Shown here piece by piece: positions 1-8,475 of a stretch of DNA of 64,000 nucleotides. How positions within the stretch are numbered: the first letter of the stretch is position 1; each line of letters opens with the position of its first letter. The DNA is taken from assembly GCF_028401955.1 (NCBI RefSeq), contig NZ_JAQOTJ010000009.1, positions 65,821-129,820 of the forward strand. The letters run 5' to 3'. The stretch comes from Bacillus sp. BP-3 (GTDB taxonomy: Bacteria; Bacillota; Bacilli; Bacillales; Bacillaceae_G). The translations under genes were made by a program, and so were the position numbers. Below the pieces are notes generated by a model that saw nothing but the letters and a program-made list of their open reading frames with translations, had not been told where the DNA came from and ran no database searches.

Positions 1-328
1 TACCCCAAACAAAATATACTTGTCCAATTTCATTTAACCGTTTAATATTATCAGCTACTCGTGATAAAGGTACTCCTCGTTCCGCTAGATCCCCACCTAT
101 AATAACAAGATCTACTTTTCCTTTTACTTTCTGTATTAAAGATTGAGATACCACTCTTCTGTGAATATCTGAAATAAAAAAAATTCGAACTTCTCCAAAA
201 CTAATTGGAAAATTCGCAAATGTTATGATGTGCTCTACCAATGTATCACGTATCGCTTCTCTATACATCATAATAAAACAAACAATTACAATACATATAA
301 TGAAACAACCTAACACTACCCATGTCAT
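1..328 (-). CDS. ypbG: YpbG-like metallophosphoesterase, N-terminal part (runs off window)
   Basis: Only the first 109 codons are present; the gene continues beyond base 1. The start is the ATG whose complement lies at 326-328, preceded on the minus strand by a GGGGAAAG ribosome site. The translation opens with a hydrophobic membrane anchor (about residues 3-20), then reaches the calcineurin-like metal-binding motif FFISDIHRR and the second block DLVIIGGDLAERG, which carry the Asp/His and Gly-Gly-Asp ligands of the dinuclear metal site. It therefore looks like a membrane-anchored metallophosphoesterase. The substrate of this family member is not known to me. It lies downstream of ypbE on the same strand, as in B. 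subtilis. Confidence 0.85.
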   Translation of the reverse strand, partial: MTWVVLGCFIICIVIVCFIMMYREAIRDTLVEHIITFANFPISFGEVRIFFISDIHRRVVSQSLIQKVKGKVDLVIIGGDLAERGVPLSRVADNIKRLNEIGQVYFVWG

Positions 329-424
329 ACTCTTTCCCCATCTTTCTTCTTAACAGAATATAACTACATCAATTTATGAAGAGAGAACAATTACTTTCTG
401 TAAAAATAAGATTGATACGACAGA

Positions 425-509
425 GCAGTTATCCCCCACCTCTCTTCTTCAAATTCCTCATAATCATGAGCTGGGGGGCTTACTGTCTGCGAATAGCAGA
501 ATCAAAGTT
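425..509 (+). repeat. decayed bcr1-like remnant
   Basis: The stretch follows the second half of the bcr1 repeat with many substitutions: a CAGTTATC..CCCACCT block, then GAGcTGGGgG, TTACTG and GcgAATaGC..AAAG, in the order seen in the intact copies. It sits just past the stop codon of ypbE, a position shared with several other copies in this window. Confidence 0.5.
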
Positions 510-514
510 CCTTT

Positions 515-1012
515 TTACTTGTTCTGTTCTGATTCTGTCTTCTTCGGAATTTTCAACACCTGTCCTGGCTCTAATTCTCCTGCTACTTCATTGTATTTCT
601 TTATAATCGCTATTCCATCTTCGTTCGGAAAATATTTCTTTGCAATCTCTTCCAAAGTTTCTCCTTCTTTTACTGTATGAAACTGAAATGTCTCTGATGA
701 GGATGACTTTGATTCATGATTTGTTTTCTTTTTCGAATTGTAAAAAATAATTTCAAATGCACTATGTTCAGAATCAGCACTTGATTTCCCGTTTTTTTCT
801 ACAATATAACGCTCCGTATACCACAAAATCCCAATCGGAAGAAGGATAAACAATACTGTTAAAATCCGAACAAAAAAATGCTTTATTTTAAATTTTGATT
901 TTTTTTCTTTTTTGTCTTTATGAACTTCACTACGCGGCGGTAAACCTTCTATTTCTGTTTGCGTTGACTCTTCCATATTCTCTTCAAACTCTGTTGTCTG
1001 CCTCGTCGTCAT
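515..1012 (-). CDS. ypbE: YpbE-like membrane-anchored LysM protein
   Basis: The product is about 165 residues. An acidic and basic cytoplasmic N-terminus is followed by one membrane segment (FFVRILTVLFILLPIGILWY), a charged Ser-rich linker, and a C-terminal LysM domain that begins at FHTVKEGETLEEIAKKYF and ends near LKIPKK. LysM domains bind peptidoglycan, so the protein probably tethers the membrane to the wall. A longer reading starts at an ATG ending at 1027, but the ATG at 1012 has the better-spaced GGTGGTG ribosome site. Either way the gene overlaps the end of ypbD, which suggests translational coupling. Confidence 0.75.
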   Translation of the reverse strand: MTTRQTTEFEENMEESTQTEIEGLPPRSEVHKDKKEKKSKFKIKHFFVRILTVLFILLPIGILWYTERYIVEKNGKSSADSEHSAFEIIFYNSKKKTNHESKSSSSETFQFHTVKEGETLEEIAKKYFPNEDGIAIIKKYNEVAGELEPGQVLKIPKKTESEQNK

Positions 1013-1601
1013 CTTGGTCACCACCATCTTTCGTTTGATTTCTTAATTGTAACCCCATTATGAAATCGACTAAAAAATGCGCAAAAATTGTAATTAATAA
1101 ATTCCCTGTATATTGAAACACATAACCAAATACAATACTAATCAGCAATACAAAACAAAATAAAAACGGCTTAGTAATATAGCGAACATGTAAAACGGCA
1201 AATACCACACTCGCAAACATTAAACCAAAATATGTTTGTATCACACCACGAAATAAAAATTCTTCTGCTGTTCCAATTAAAAGAGTAACAGCCAACACTT
1301 GAAAAACAGACATACCTTGAAACATGCGATCATTGATCCCACCGTCATCAAACCACGATTCGGGAAAAAGATGCATTGCAATATAATCCAACAAAATAAT
1401 AATACAAGCTACTCCTCCACCTATAAAAAAAACAGATGAAAAATCCCAGGACCACAAATCCCAAAATGTATCCATACTCGGAAAGAATGTATACGCTAAT
1501 AGTATTCCCACACATATAACAATTGCTTGTGTAATATATAAATTCAGTCGGATTTCTTTTGGGCTTATGTCTTCAATACTTTTCTTGCGTATATCCATCA
1601 T
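984..1601 (-). CDS. ypbD: YpbD, CPBP-family intramembrane metalloprotease
   Basis: A 205-residue multi-membrane protein of the CAAX protease/bacteriocin-processing (CPBP, ABI) family. The signature is visible: AEEFLFRGVIQ (the Glu-Glu-x3-Arg motif), a later conserved block FAVLHVRY and a final His-containing helix IFAHFLVDF. These Glu and His residues form the predicted intramembrane active site. Substrates are unknown. Its start overlaps the end of recS by 4 bp and its end overlaps ypbE, so the recS-ypbD-ypbE stretch reads as one operon. Confidence 0.85.
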   Translation of the reverse strand: MMDIRKKSIEDISPKEIRLNLYITQAIVICVGILLAYTFFPSMDTFWDLWSWDFSSVFFIGGGVACIIILLDYIAMHLFPESWFDDGGINDRMFQGMSVFQVLAVTLLIGTAEEFLFRGVIQTYFGLMFASVVFAVLHVRYITKPFLFCFVLLISIVFGYVFQYTGNLLITIFAHFLVDFIMGLQLRNQTKDGGDQDDDEADNRV

Positions 1602-3124
1602 TCCTTCCCTCTAAATCCGAAAAGCAATTGTAACTCTGTTTCCCAATTATAGTCGAAAATAGGTTGTCTCGCTTGCTTTTTTTTATAATCTTCCATATGA
1701 ATCCCACAATGATTACAGCAATTTTCCGGCTGTATTTCCTTTGCATATCCAAATTGGGAAAGAATTGCTTCTCTTTTACAATCTGTTCGCCATATCCATT
1801 CTTTCATCGTTTCTAGTTGGCCATATTTATTATTAAGCCGCGTTCTCACTTCTGTAATCAATTTCTGCTCAGCCTCATCTGACAAGAATTCAGTCATCAA
1901 TTGCCTTTGTTGTATGATTTTCATTTTTTCGAAATGATATCGAATAAATCTCCAGTATTGTTCATTTAACCCCGCTGCATTATAGCAAATATCTTCTATA
2001 TCCTCTAACGATAACGCTTTCGTTTGTGACGTTGTTTCTCGCAATAAAGAAAATAAAAAACGAATTTGTTGTTCATTTGGTAATTCTTCTTCAATAATGG
2101 AGAGCGGCAAATCATGATCAAGCGGGCTACATAACAAAATAGCAATGCTCGGTTCTCCATCACGGCCTGCTCGTCCAATTTCTTGTAAATAAGATTCTAT
2201 ATTGATTGGATAATGGAAATGAATAATATATCGTGTATTTTGCTTATTTACTCCCATACCAAATGCACTTGTACAGACAACAATTTGCAGTTGATCGTTC
2301 ATAAATTGTTGCTGAATTAACATCCGTTCTTCGTGTTCCATTCCCCCGTGATAATATGCAACATCATCAATACCTTGGTCTCTTAAATACGCCGCAAGGC
2401 GTTCAGTCCAAGCCCGGCTTGAACAATAAATGACCCCAGGCCCTTGTAAATATTTCACATAAGATAATAATGATTCTTTTTTCTCTTGAATTGTTTCTAC
2501 AAATTCGATTTTCATAGCGATATTAGGACGATCAATCGAATATAAGTGCTGCTTCACATCTTTCAAATGTAAGCTTTCGATAATATCTTGTAATACTTCT
2601 TTCGTAGCTGTCGCTGTTAAAGCTAGAACGGGTGGGTAACCCATTGATGCAATAACTTGATCTAGCTTTTTATAATCTGTTCGAAAATCATATCCCCATT
2701 GAGAAATACAATGTGCTTCGTCCACAACAAATAAAGAAATATGAATTTTTCGTAGTTCTTTTAGCAACATATCTGATTGCAACATTTCAGGAGATGCAAA
2801 TATAAATTTATAGGAACGCAACTGCCGCATCGCTTCTTTTTTTTCTATTATTGTACGAAAGCTATTAAGAGCTATAACTTGATTTTTCACTATATATTTT
2901 AATTGTGTAACCTGATCTTCCATTAATGACAATAATGGCGAAACAATCAGTACCGTTCCATCTTGTACAAGACCTGGCAGCTGATAACAAAGCGATTTTC
3001 CGCCTCCAGTTGGCAGCATCGCTACAACAGAGTCTCCCTTTAATAAATCTGCAACGACTTCCTTTTGCCCAGGGCGAAATGTTCGGTAGCCAAACCACTG
3101 ATATAAAATATCTTCAAGTCTCAT
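1598..3124 (-). CDS. recS: RecQ-family ATP-dependent DNA helicase RecS
   Basis: At 508 residues this is the short RecQ type (RecS/YpbC of B. subtilis). Superfamily 2 motifs appear in order: Walker A TGGGKS (residues 39-44), DEAH box (135-138) followed by CISQWGYDFR, the TATAT motif III, and motif VI IGRAGRDGE. A zinc-binding Cys set follows (DCKREAI then CCNHCG). No HRDC domain is present, which separates it from long RecQ. The enzyme unwinds DNA 3'-5' in recombinational repair. It starts inside the last codons of ypbB (11-bp overlap) and ends overlapping ypbD, so these genes are co-translated. Confidence 0.92.
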   Translation of the reverse strand: MRLEDILYQWFGYRTFRPGQKEVVADLLKGDSVVAMLPTGGGKSLCYQLPGLVQDGTVLIVSPLLSLMEDQVTQLKYIVKNQVIALNSFRTIIEKKEAMRQLRSYKFIFASPEMLQSDMLLKELRKIHISLFVVDEAHCISQWGYDFRTDYKKLDQVIASMGYPPVLALTATATKEVLQDIIESLHLKDVKQHLYSIDRPNIAMKIEFVETIQEKKESLLSYVKYLQGPGVIYCSSRAWTERLAAYLRDQGIDDVAYYHGGMEHEERMLIQQQFMNDQLQIVVCTSAFGMGVNKQNTRYIIHFHYPINIESYLQEIGRAGRDGEPSIAILLCSPLDHDLPLSIIEEELPNEQQIRFLFSLLRETTSQTKALSLEDIEDICYNAAGLNEQYWRFIRYHFEKMKIIQQRQLMTEFLSDEAEQKLITEVRTRLNNKYGQLETMKEWIWRTDCKREAILSQFGYAKEIQPENCCNHCGIHMEDYKKKQARQPIFDYNWETELQLLFGFRGKE

Positions 3125-4187
3125 GTAATCCCCCTACTCGCGCTAATACAAGACGAATCTCAAAATAGGAAACATGCTCTCCGGCTGCTTGTTTTAATAT
3201 TCGCAGCTTCCGTGTTTGTAACTTCTCAATCATGTTCTGTATTTGCTTCATTTTTTCTTTTTCTATAAATTGCTCCACCTGAAATTCTTTCTCACGTAAT
3301 GCAATTTCTACAATGTGATCTTCAATTGTTGCAACTTTCAATTTCCTTATCCGCGCAATTTCTTCCATATTTCTTCCTTGTTTCCATAATTGATACGTTT
3401 TTTGTGTTGATATACTAAATAAATCTGCTTTTTCATTTGGATACGCAATGATTTCTGTTAACAATGGAAACTGTTGCTTATGATTATGCACTTGTTGAAT
3501 GATGAAATGAATTGTTCCCCAAAATAAAAAGTATATGCGAAGTGCCTCTTGCTTCATCATATCTCCAAGCTGATTTGTTGTATAACCAATACGTCGGTAC
3601 CCTGTGAGACGGTACACAAAAATTGTTGCTTCTAAAGAAGTCACATTTTTTAATATTAAACTTATTTCTTTATATAACTGTTGCGCTAAATGTTCTCTTG
3701 AAACAGAGGAGCTCATAATAAATCGTTTTACCCATATCGTAATTTCTGTATCTTGTTGAATTGGAGTAAATTTCACATATTGTTGTTGCAAATTTGATAC
3801 AGTTTGTATAATTAAGGATAATCTTTTCCAAAAACTCTCTCCAAGTTCACCGTATTGCAGGCCATGTAAATGTTTCGGGAAATAGAATGTTTTCTCCCAT
3901 TCATTTAATTGTTTCTCTCCTACTTCAGATAAAATGTAAGTATTTTCATGTACACATGTAATAAGTTGTGCGTTTAATAATGTTTCAATCTGTTTATCAT
4001 AATCATGACGTCTTAAAGATTTATATACACCAAATAAAAAAGAAAGATAAAACATATTCCCATCCTGAAATGTTTGTGAAGAACGCTTTCCTTTTAAAAG
4101 GTGATAAATGGAAGAAACTGTCCGTTCACCTTTTAATTGCTTTAAACAGTATAGTACAGTATATTGTAGCTGCAATGCCGCTTCCAT
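3114..4187 (-). CDS. ypbB: YpbB, helix-turn-helix domain protein
   Basis: A 357-residue protein without membrane segments, encoded directly upstream of recS and overlapping it. The C-terminal third contains a predicted helix-turn-helix (TYQLWKQGRNMEEIARIRKLKVATIEDHIVEIA), the helicase-associated HTH type that also appears at the end of some RecQ proteins. This, with the conserved ypbB-recS coupling, suggests it is a partner of the helicase, but no function is established to my knowledge. The start ATG at 4187 gives MEAALQLQY. Confidence 0.8.
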   Translation of the reverse strand: MEAALQLQYTVLYCLKQLKGERTVSSIYHLLKGKRSSQTFQDGNMFYLSFLFGVYKSLRRHDYDKQIETLLNAQLITCVHENTYILSEVGEKQLNEWEKTFYFPKHLHGLQYGELGESFWKRLSLIIQTVSNLQQQYVKFTPIQQDTEITIWVKRFIMSSSVSREHLAQQLYKEISLILKNVTSLEATIFVYRLTGYRRIGYTTNQLGDMMKQEALRIYFLFWGTIHFIIQQVHNHKQQFPLLTEIIAYPNEKADLFSISTQKTYQLWKQGRNMEEIARIRKLKVATIEDHIVEIALREKEFQVEQFIEKEKMKQIQNMIEKLQTRKLRILKQAAGEHVSYFEIRLVLARVGGLHET

Positions 4188-4273
4188 CCTTTCACTCTAC
4201 TTCTACTTCCATTGTAACAAAATGCAACTTATTTAGATATTTTAAAAACACCATGAATGACTAAAGAAATTAG

Positions 4274-4651
<378 letters not shown>

Positions 4652-4659
4652 TCTCCAGA

Positions 4660-4691
4660 AATAACCCTCAAAAAATGAGGGTTATTTTTTT
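4660..4691 (+). terminator. fer terminator
   Basis: The stem AATAACCCTCA/TGAGGGTTATT with a 5-base A loop is followed by a run of T. Confidence 0.9.
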
Positions 4692-4755
4692 GAGTAAAAA
4701 ATAATTCCCCTTCTAAACAAATGAAAACCTCTCAGCAATCAGACTTTTACAGAAT

Positions 4756-4789
4756 AAAAAGCATTAGCAGAAAAATATCCACTAATGCC
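4756..4789 (-). terminator. probable ribU terminator, separated from the gene by bcr1
   Basis: Read on the minus strand, GCATTAG and CTAATGC form a stem followed by TTTTT. It lies just beyond the bcr1 copy at 4800-4975, so it looks like the original ribU terminator pushed away by the insertion. Confidence 0.55.
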
Positions 4790-4799
4790 AAATCTTTTA

Positions 4800-4975
4800 T
4801 TTATCCCGCTATTCGCGGGCAGTCATACTCCCACCTCAAAATTCGGCGAAAGCATTGTCCAGTTCCAGTGGCTAGAATGTTCGGTGGGAGATAAACTGCT
4901 GGCGTGCGCCCAATTGGTGAGGGCTAATAATCAGTGGGGGATGAAGCCCCCCCACTGATTAAAGTTTCACTTTAT
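4800..4975 (-). repeat. bcr1 repeat, near full length (176 bp)
   Basis: Bounded by TTTAT at both ends. It contains the family blocks TCCCGC..GGGCAG, CTCCCACCTC, GGTGGGAG, CCCAATTGGTGAG, and the terminal hairpin formed by AATCAGTGGGGG and CCCCCACTGATT before AAAGTTTCAC. It is inserted immediately after ribU and its end supplies that gene's stop codon. The strand given is for the orientation that starts ATAAAGTGAAACTT. Confidence 0.85.
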
Positions 4976-5550
4976 GCATTTTCCATTTTTGCAAACACCC
5001 ATACTTTTAATCTAGAAAATAAAGGAACAAAAACAATTGTTACGATAATTCCTTTAATTAAATTAAAAGGTAAAATTGCCACCACAATCATTTGACGCAT
5101 TGCACCGCTAGACATAGCAGGTTGACCCAAGAACCAAGTGTATGCTGGTAAAATGATGAAATAATTTAGTACACTCATAATAAGTGTCATACAAATTGCA
5201 CCTAACATCAATCCAGTTGTTAAGCTTTTAATTGTGCGATGTTTACGGAACAAAATAGATGCTGGAAGAATAAAGAGACATCCAGCGATAAAATTCGCCA
5301 CTTCCCCTACTGGCACTCCCGTTAAATTTCCATGGATGACATAATAAAGAACGTTTTTAATCGCTTCTACAATTACACCTGAAAGCGGTCCAAAAATAAT
5401 TGCTACAATTAATGCTGGAACATCACTAAAATCAATTTTCAAAAACGGTGGTAACCCTGGAAATGGAAAATCCAACATCATTAGCAAATACGCAATGCTA
5501 CTTAGCATCGCAATGCTCATCATTTTTACTACACTTTTCTGTTGTTTCAT
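4972..5550 (-). CDS. ribU: RibU (YpaA), riboflavin-specific S component of ECF transporter
   Basis: A 192-residue membrane protein with about five to six hydrophobic segments, matching the ECF S-component RibU. It captures riboflavin and works with the shared EcfA/A'/T energising module encoded elsewhere. The start is the ATG at 5550 after AAAGGAGAGAG; a longer in-frame reading begins with an unrelated sequence. An FMN riboswitch and its terminator lie upstream, so riboflavin uptake is shut when FMN is high. Its stop codon TAA (4972-4974) lies inside the terminal TTTAT of a bcr1 repeat, so the repeat supplies the end of the reading frame. Confidence 0.9.
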   Translation of the reverse strand: MKQQKSVVKMMSIAMLSSIAYLLMMLDFPFPGLPPFLKIDFSDVPALIVAIIFGPLSGVIVEAIKNVLYYVIHGNLTGVPVGEVANFIAGCLFILPASILFRKHRTIKSLTTGLMLGAICMTLIMSVLNYFIILPAYTWFLGQPAMSSGAMRQMIVVAILPFNLIKGIIVTIVFVPLFSRLKVWVFAKMENA

Positions 5551-5623
5551 ATTTCTCTCTCCTTTTCCATCGATCATCTCATGGAAAGTGGAAAGGTTCT
5601 GCTATGCCCAAATATTCTACCAT

Positions 5624-5656
5624 GAAAAAACCCTTTGCATCTGAAACGCAAAGGGA
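5624..5656 (-). terminator. expression-platform terminator of the FMN riboswitch
   Basis: On the minus strand CCCTTTGC pairs with GCAAAGGG and is followed by TTTTTTC, between the aptamer and ribU. It fits an attenuation mechanism. Confidence 0.85.
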
Positions 5657-5715
5657 GAAATTTTAGGCACATCAAATAGACGTTCAAGCACTTATCTTTT
5701 TTGAACGTTTGAACC

Positions 5716-5852
5716 TCCATCTTCTCCCATCCAGACTGTACTGTCGGCTTTGGAATCGCACCAAATCCTGCCTTAACGGCTCGCGGGCTTAGAACAAATA
5801 CATGTGTTCATCACCGCCGGTCGGGATTTTCACCCTGCCCCGAAGATAGACC
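5716..5852 (-). ncRNA. FMN riboswitch (RFN element)
   Basis: On the minus strand the conserved RFN blocks appear in order: TCTTCGGGGCAGGGTG, AAATCCCGACCGGCGGT, AGCCCGCGAGCC, GGCAGGATTTGGTG, CGATTCCAAAGCCGACAG and GTCTGGATGGGAGAAGAT. It controls ribU about 170 bp downstream through the terminator at 5624-5656. Confidence 0.97.
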
Positions 5853-5872
5853 GATATTCTATTTTCCTCATC

Positions 5873-5901
5873 ATTATACAACAACTTTAAAACAATGTGA
5901 A
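5873..5901 (-). promoter_or_regulatory. promoter of the ribU leader
   Basis: On the minus strand, TTCACA (5896-5901) and TATAAT (5873-5878) are separated by 17 bp, about 20 bp before the aptamer. The -35 lies in one arm of the inverted repeat at 5893-5929. Confidence 0.65.
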
Positions 5902-5929
5902 TGAAAATGCTTCTTTTTCATTCACATTG
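5893..5929. repeat. 15-bp perfect inverted repeat at the ribU promoter
   Basis: CAATGTGAATGAAAA and its exact complement are separated by 7 bases. One arm covers the -35 of the ribU leader promoter. It could be an operator or a terminator of an unseen transcript; no ORF justifies the latter. Confidence 0.7.
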
Positions 5930-5944
5930 TGCAACACTTTCCGC

Positions 5945-6060
5945 CTCTAAATAGAACAAAACATGACGACTTGTACCCACTTTCTCATTTTGTTTTCATC
6001 CCTGCATGTGACAAAAAAGCTCTGACCGTCTCTAATCATATCCAAATCCTCTAGCCTATC
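5945..6060 (+). repeat. element-2 repeat, degenerate copy
   Basis: Shares AACATGAC, CACTTTCTCaTTTTGTTTT, CCTGCATGTG and AAGCTCTGACCGTCTCTA in order with the copies at 36145 and 55683. It lies in the gene-free stretch between the riboswitch and the gene at 6291. Confidence 0.55.
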
Positions 6061-6290
6061 TGAAAATACGGGATTTTTTAATTATTATTTATATACTTCT
6101 TATTAAACTTTATATAGTCAAATCTTAATAATTGCATGACATTCTAACGACTAGTAAATAATATGACAAAAAAGAACGTTTTTTCGTGTTTGTCCCTTAA
6201 TGTTGGTAATTCTCTAGCCATTCATATGTGAAAGTGATAATATATGATATTGTTAAGAAAACAGCATTTTCTTACAATGGAGGAAATGTC

Positions 6291-6977
6291 ATGAGTAAAG
6301 AAAAAAAACAATCAATTCAAGAAGTTATGAAAAAAAATCTTCGCAAAGAATATTTCTATTTAAAAAAAGAATTACTGTTCTATTGTCCTGTTGACTCAGG
6401 AAAATTCTCAAGAGATACATATTATGCTGCCTTTGATAAACACGGAATTAGCATATACCAATATGATAAAAACTCAGACAGTAAACTAAAGCTTTGCGAA
6501 CGACACCCATGGAAAAGCTGGAAAAAAGTCAAAATCGATCATTATTTAACAAAAAGCCAGTTCGTCTTTCAGGGAGAGCGAAATTGGATCCTTTCTTTGT
6601 TTCATCAAGGAAAAAAGGCAGAAAAAATCATTCAAACTAATACATCCTTAGAAATAGAGATTGTTTCTAGACCATTTTTAAAAAAACTGCCAGGTTACCG
6701 TTCTAACACAACATTAAATATGTATATTGGAACAATTTGCTACACTGCACTAATTGCGTTTATATTAAAAATTATTGTTCCATTTCCAGTCTTCCAAATC
6801 GCCTTGTATTCACTATCCCTCGGCTGTATGTTTCTCGGTCTACTTTGTTTAATTATCGGCCTTATTGAACCTACTATCGTCTTATTTAGAACAGAAGAGA
6901 AAACAAGAGCGAAAGTATTTTATTATTATAGCTATTTAGCTATTGCCGGATTTATTTGCCTCTTTATTTTTTGGTAA
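6291..6977 (+). CDS. uncharacterised membrane protein
   Basis: A 228-residue protein. The first ~145 residues are basic and soluble. Two or three hydrophobic segments follow (NMYIGTICYTALIAFILKII, FQIALYSLSLGCMFLGLLCL, then YYSYLAIAGFICLFIFW at the extreme C-terminus). I recognise no family. The start is the ATG at 6291, nine bases after ATGGAGGA; a longer in-frame reading upstream has no ribosome site. It stands alone between the ribU leader and a convergent M23 gene, with a shared terminator downstream. Confidence 0.7.
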   Translation: MSKEKKQSIQEVMKKNLRKEYFYLKKELLFYCPVDSGKFSRDTYYAAFDKHGISIYQYDKNSDSKLKLCERHPWKSWKKVKIDHYLTKSQFVFQGERNWILSLFHQGKKAEKIIQTNTSLEIEIVSRPFLKKLPGYRSNTTLNMYIGTICYTALIAFILKIIVPFPVFQIALYSLSLGCMFLGLLCLIIGLIEPTIVLFRTEEKTRAKVFYYYSYLAIAGFICLFIFW

Positions 6978-6983
6978 CAAGCG

Positions 6984-7010
6984 AAAGAGCTAGCCTTCCT
7001 AGCTCTTTTT
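6984..7010. terminator. bidirectional terminator
   Basis: AAAGAGCTAG pairs with CTAGCTCTTT, with T runs on either strand, between two convergent genes. Confidence 0.8.
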
Positions 7011-7624
7011 CAATTGATATGTAATTTTTGCGACGGGAAAATATTATCTTTTTGTAAGTGATTTTTCACTTTCAATTCTCCAACAGTTGTGCCAAACTTC
7101 TTAGCAATACTCACTAGTGTATCCCCTTTTTGTACAACATATACAGAGGCAGATGCTACCGTATTTTGTTTTTCCCCAAGCATTTGCAACGGATTAACCG
7201 CATATGTTTTTGCTATTGTCCAAGACCCTTTATGAATTTCTAAATGTAAGTGCGCACCATTGGATTGTCCTGTATTCCCTACCTGTCCTATTAATTGCCC
7301 TTGCAAAATCTCTTCTCCCTCTCTCACAAGTCGTTTATTCATATGTGCATATACAGCTTCATAATCTCTATGTTTAATAAATACAACATGACCGTAACTG
7401 TCAGAAAAATAAGATTTCGTTACAACGCCACCTTGCATAGCTACAATTGAAGTGCCTATTGGTGCAGCAATATCAATTCCAAAATGCTTTCCATTTCTCG
7501 TTCCAAAGTAATCACTAATACGTCCCTCTACTGGCCACGTCCATTGTTTTTCTTCAGCAGCACCTTCTGCTTGTCCTATAAAAAAAACACAAAAGAAAAA
7601 CAATATAATCTTTAAAGCTCTCAT
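7010..7624 (-). CDS. secreted M23 peptidase with C-terminal LysM domain
   Basis: A 204-residue exported protein. A signal peptide (about residues 1-22, ending near QAEGA) precedes an M23/LytM domain: HFGIDIAAPIGT gives the zinc-binding His and Asp, YAHMN and HLHLEIH the other catalytic histidines. A LysM domain (VYVVQKGDTLVSIAKKFG) closes the protein. M23 enzymes cut peptide cross-bridges of peptidoglycan, with LysM anchoring to the wall. All zinc ligands are visible, so it is probably active. The start is the ATG at 7624 after GGAGGATTTACA; the upstream in-frame extension lies inside the inverted repeat at 7642. Confidence 0.88.
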   Translation of the reverse strand: MRALKIILFFFCVFFIGQAEGAAEEKQWTWPVEGRISDYFGTRNGKHFGIDIAAPIGTSIVAMQGGVVTKSYFSDSYGHVVFIKHRDYEAVYAHMNKRLVREGEEILQGQLIGQVGNTGQSNGAHLHLEIHKGSWTIAKTYAVNPLQMLGEKQNTVASASVYVVQKGDTLVSIAKKFGTTVGELKVKNHLQKDNIFPSQKLHIN

Positions 7625-7641
7625 TGTAAATCCTCCGTTTT

Positions 7642-7681
7642 CTATAATCGACCACACTTTTTCTATTGTGGTTGATTATAG
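7642..7681. promoter_or_regulatory. 15-bp inverted repeat upstream of the M23/LysM gene
   Basis: CTATAATCGACCACA (7642-7656) and TGTGGTTGATTATAG (7667-7681) pair with a single mismatch around a 10-base loop. The distal arm contains TATAAT on the minus strand. The T run expected for a terminator is missing on the gene side, so an operator or 5' UTR hairpin is more likely. Confidence 0.5.
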
Positions 7682-7708
7682 AAAAAAGTATACAAAAAAA
7701 GAAAGAGT

Positions 7709-8290
7709 CTATTTCTCTTTCTTTTCTACCTCATCTCGAAACACAATCGCACTTCTTTCATATTCTACATCATTTACATGAGAACGAGCATTCACAACTC
7801 TCGCAACTGCAAATAAATAATCCGATAATCGATTTACGTATTGTAAAACATGTTCATTTATCTCATCTTGTTTCTTTAAAGAAACGATGCACCGTTCTGC
7901 TCTTCTTGTAACAGTACGAGCGATATGAATAATTGCTGCTCCTTCACTACCTCCTGGTAAAACAAAACGTTCCAACGGTGGTGCTTCTTTTATATATACA
8001 TCAATTCTTTCCTCTAGAAAGGTGATGATATCCTCCGTTACTTTATACGGAACTTTTTTCTTTACAATCGCTAAATCTCCACCGCAATCAAACAACTCAT
8101 GTTGAATTTTTTCAAGTTCTTGATAAATGTCTAGAAATAATTCACCTTGCAATCGTGACATTGCATGCCCAATAAACGAATTCACCTCATCAAGTGTTCC
8201 GTATGCCTCCACACGCAAATCATCTTTATCTACGCGTCCTCCAATAAGACTTGTTCGACCTTTATCTCCTGTTTTTGTATAAAGCTTCAT
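7709..8290 (-). CDS. pduO: PduO-type ATP:cob(I)alamin adenosyltransferase
   Basis: A 193-residue protein that opens with the family's ATP-binding block KLYTKTGDKGRTSLIGG and carries the second signature FVLPGGSEGAAIIHIARTVTRRAER. It transfers the 5'-deoxyadenosyl group of ATP to cob(I)alamin to make adenosylcobalamin. It is full length for the family. It stands alone on the minus strand, with the M23 gene downstream. In B. subtilis the homologue is YvqK. Confidence 0.92.
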   Translation of the reverse strand: MKLYTKTGDKGRTSLIGGRVDKDDLRVEAYGTLDEVNSFIGHAMSRLQGELFLDIYQELEKIQHELFDCGGDLAIVKKKVPYKVTEDIITFLEERIDVYIKEAPPLERFVLPGGSEGAAIIHIARTVTRRAERCIVSLKKQDEINEHVLQYVNRLSDYLFAVARVVNARSHVNDVEYERSAIVFRDEVEKKEK

Positions 8291-8444
8291 ACTTTCCCCC
8301 CTTCTCTTATGTATTTTTTACTATACAAATATTCCTGCTACTAACCAAGATGTAGAGAAAATAGACAAGAGATATTTGCCTTGAAAAATTCAATTGGTGC
8401 TCATTAAAGAATACAAACCGCACTGCTCACAGTTTCATTTTATG

Positions 8445-8473
8445 AAAAAAGCTTATCAAAAAGATAAGCTTTT
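8445..8473. terminator. terminator after resE
   Basis: GCTTATC and GATAAGC form a stem flanked by AAAA and TTTT; the minus-strand reading ends in TTTTTTC. Confidence 0.8.
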
Positions 8474-8475
8474 CA

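Noticed and set aside
376-606. 76-codon plus-strand ORF overlapping the end of ypbE
   Set aside because: It is antisense to ypbE and a bcr1 remnant, with no ribosome site.
4800-4975. bcr1 as a riboswitch or small RNA gene
   Set aside because: The hairpins could suggest an RNA, but the same sequence occurs many times in both orientations with fixed TTTAT borders, which marks a dispersed repeat.
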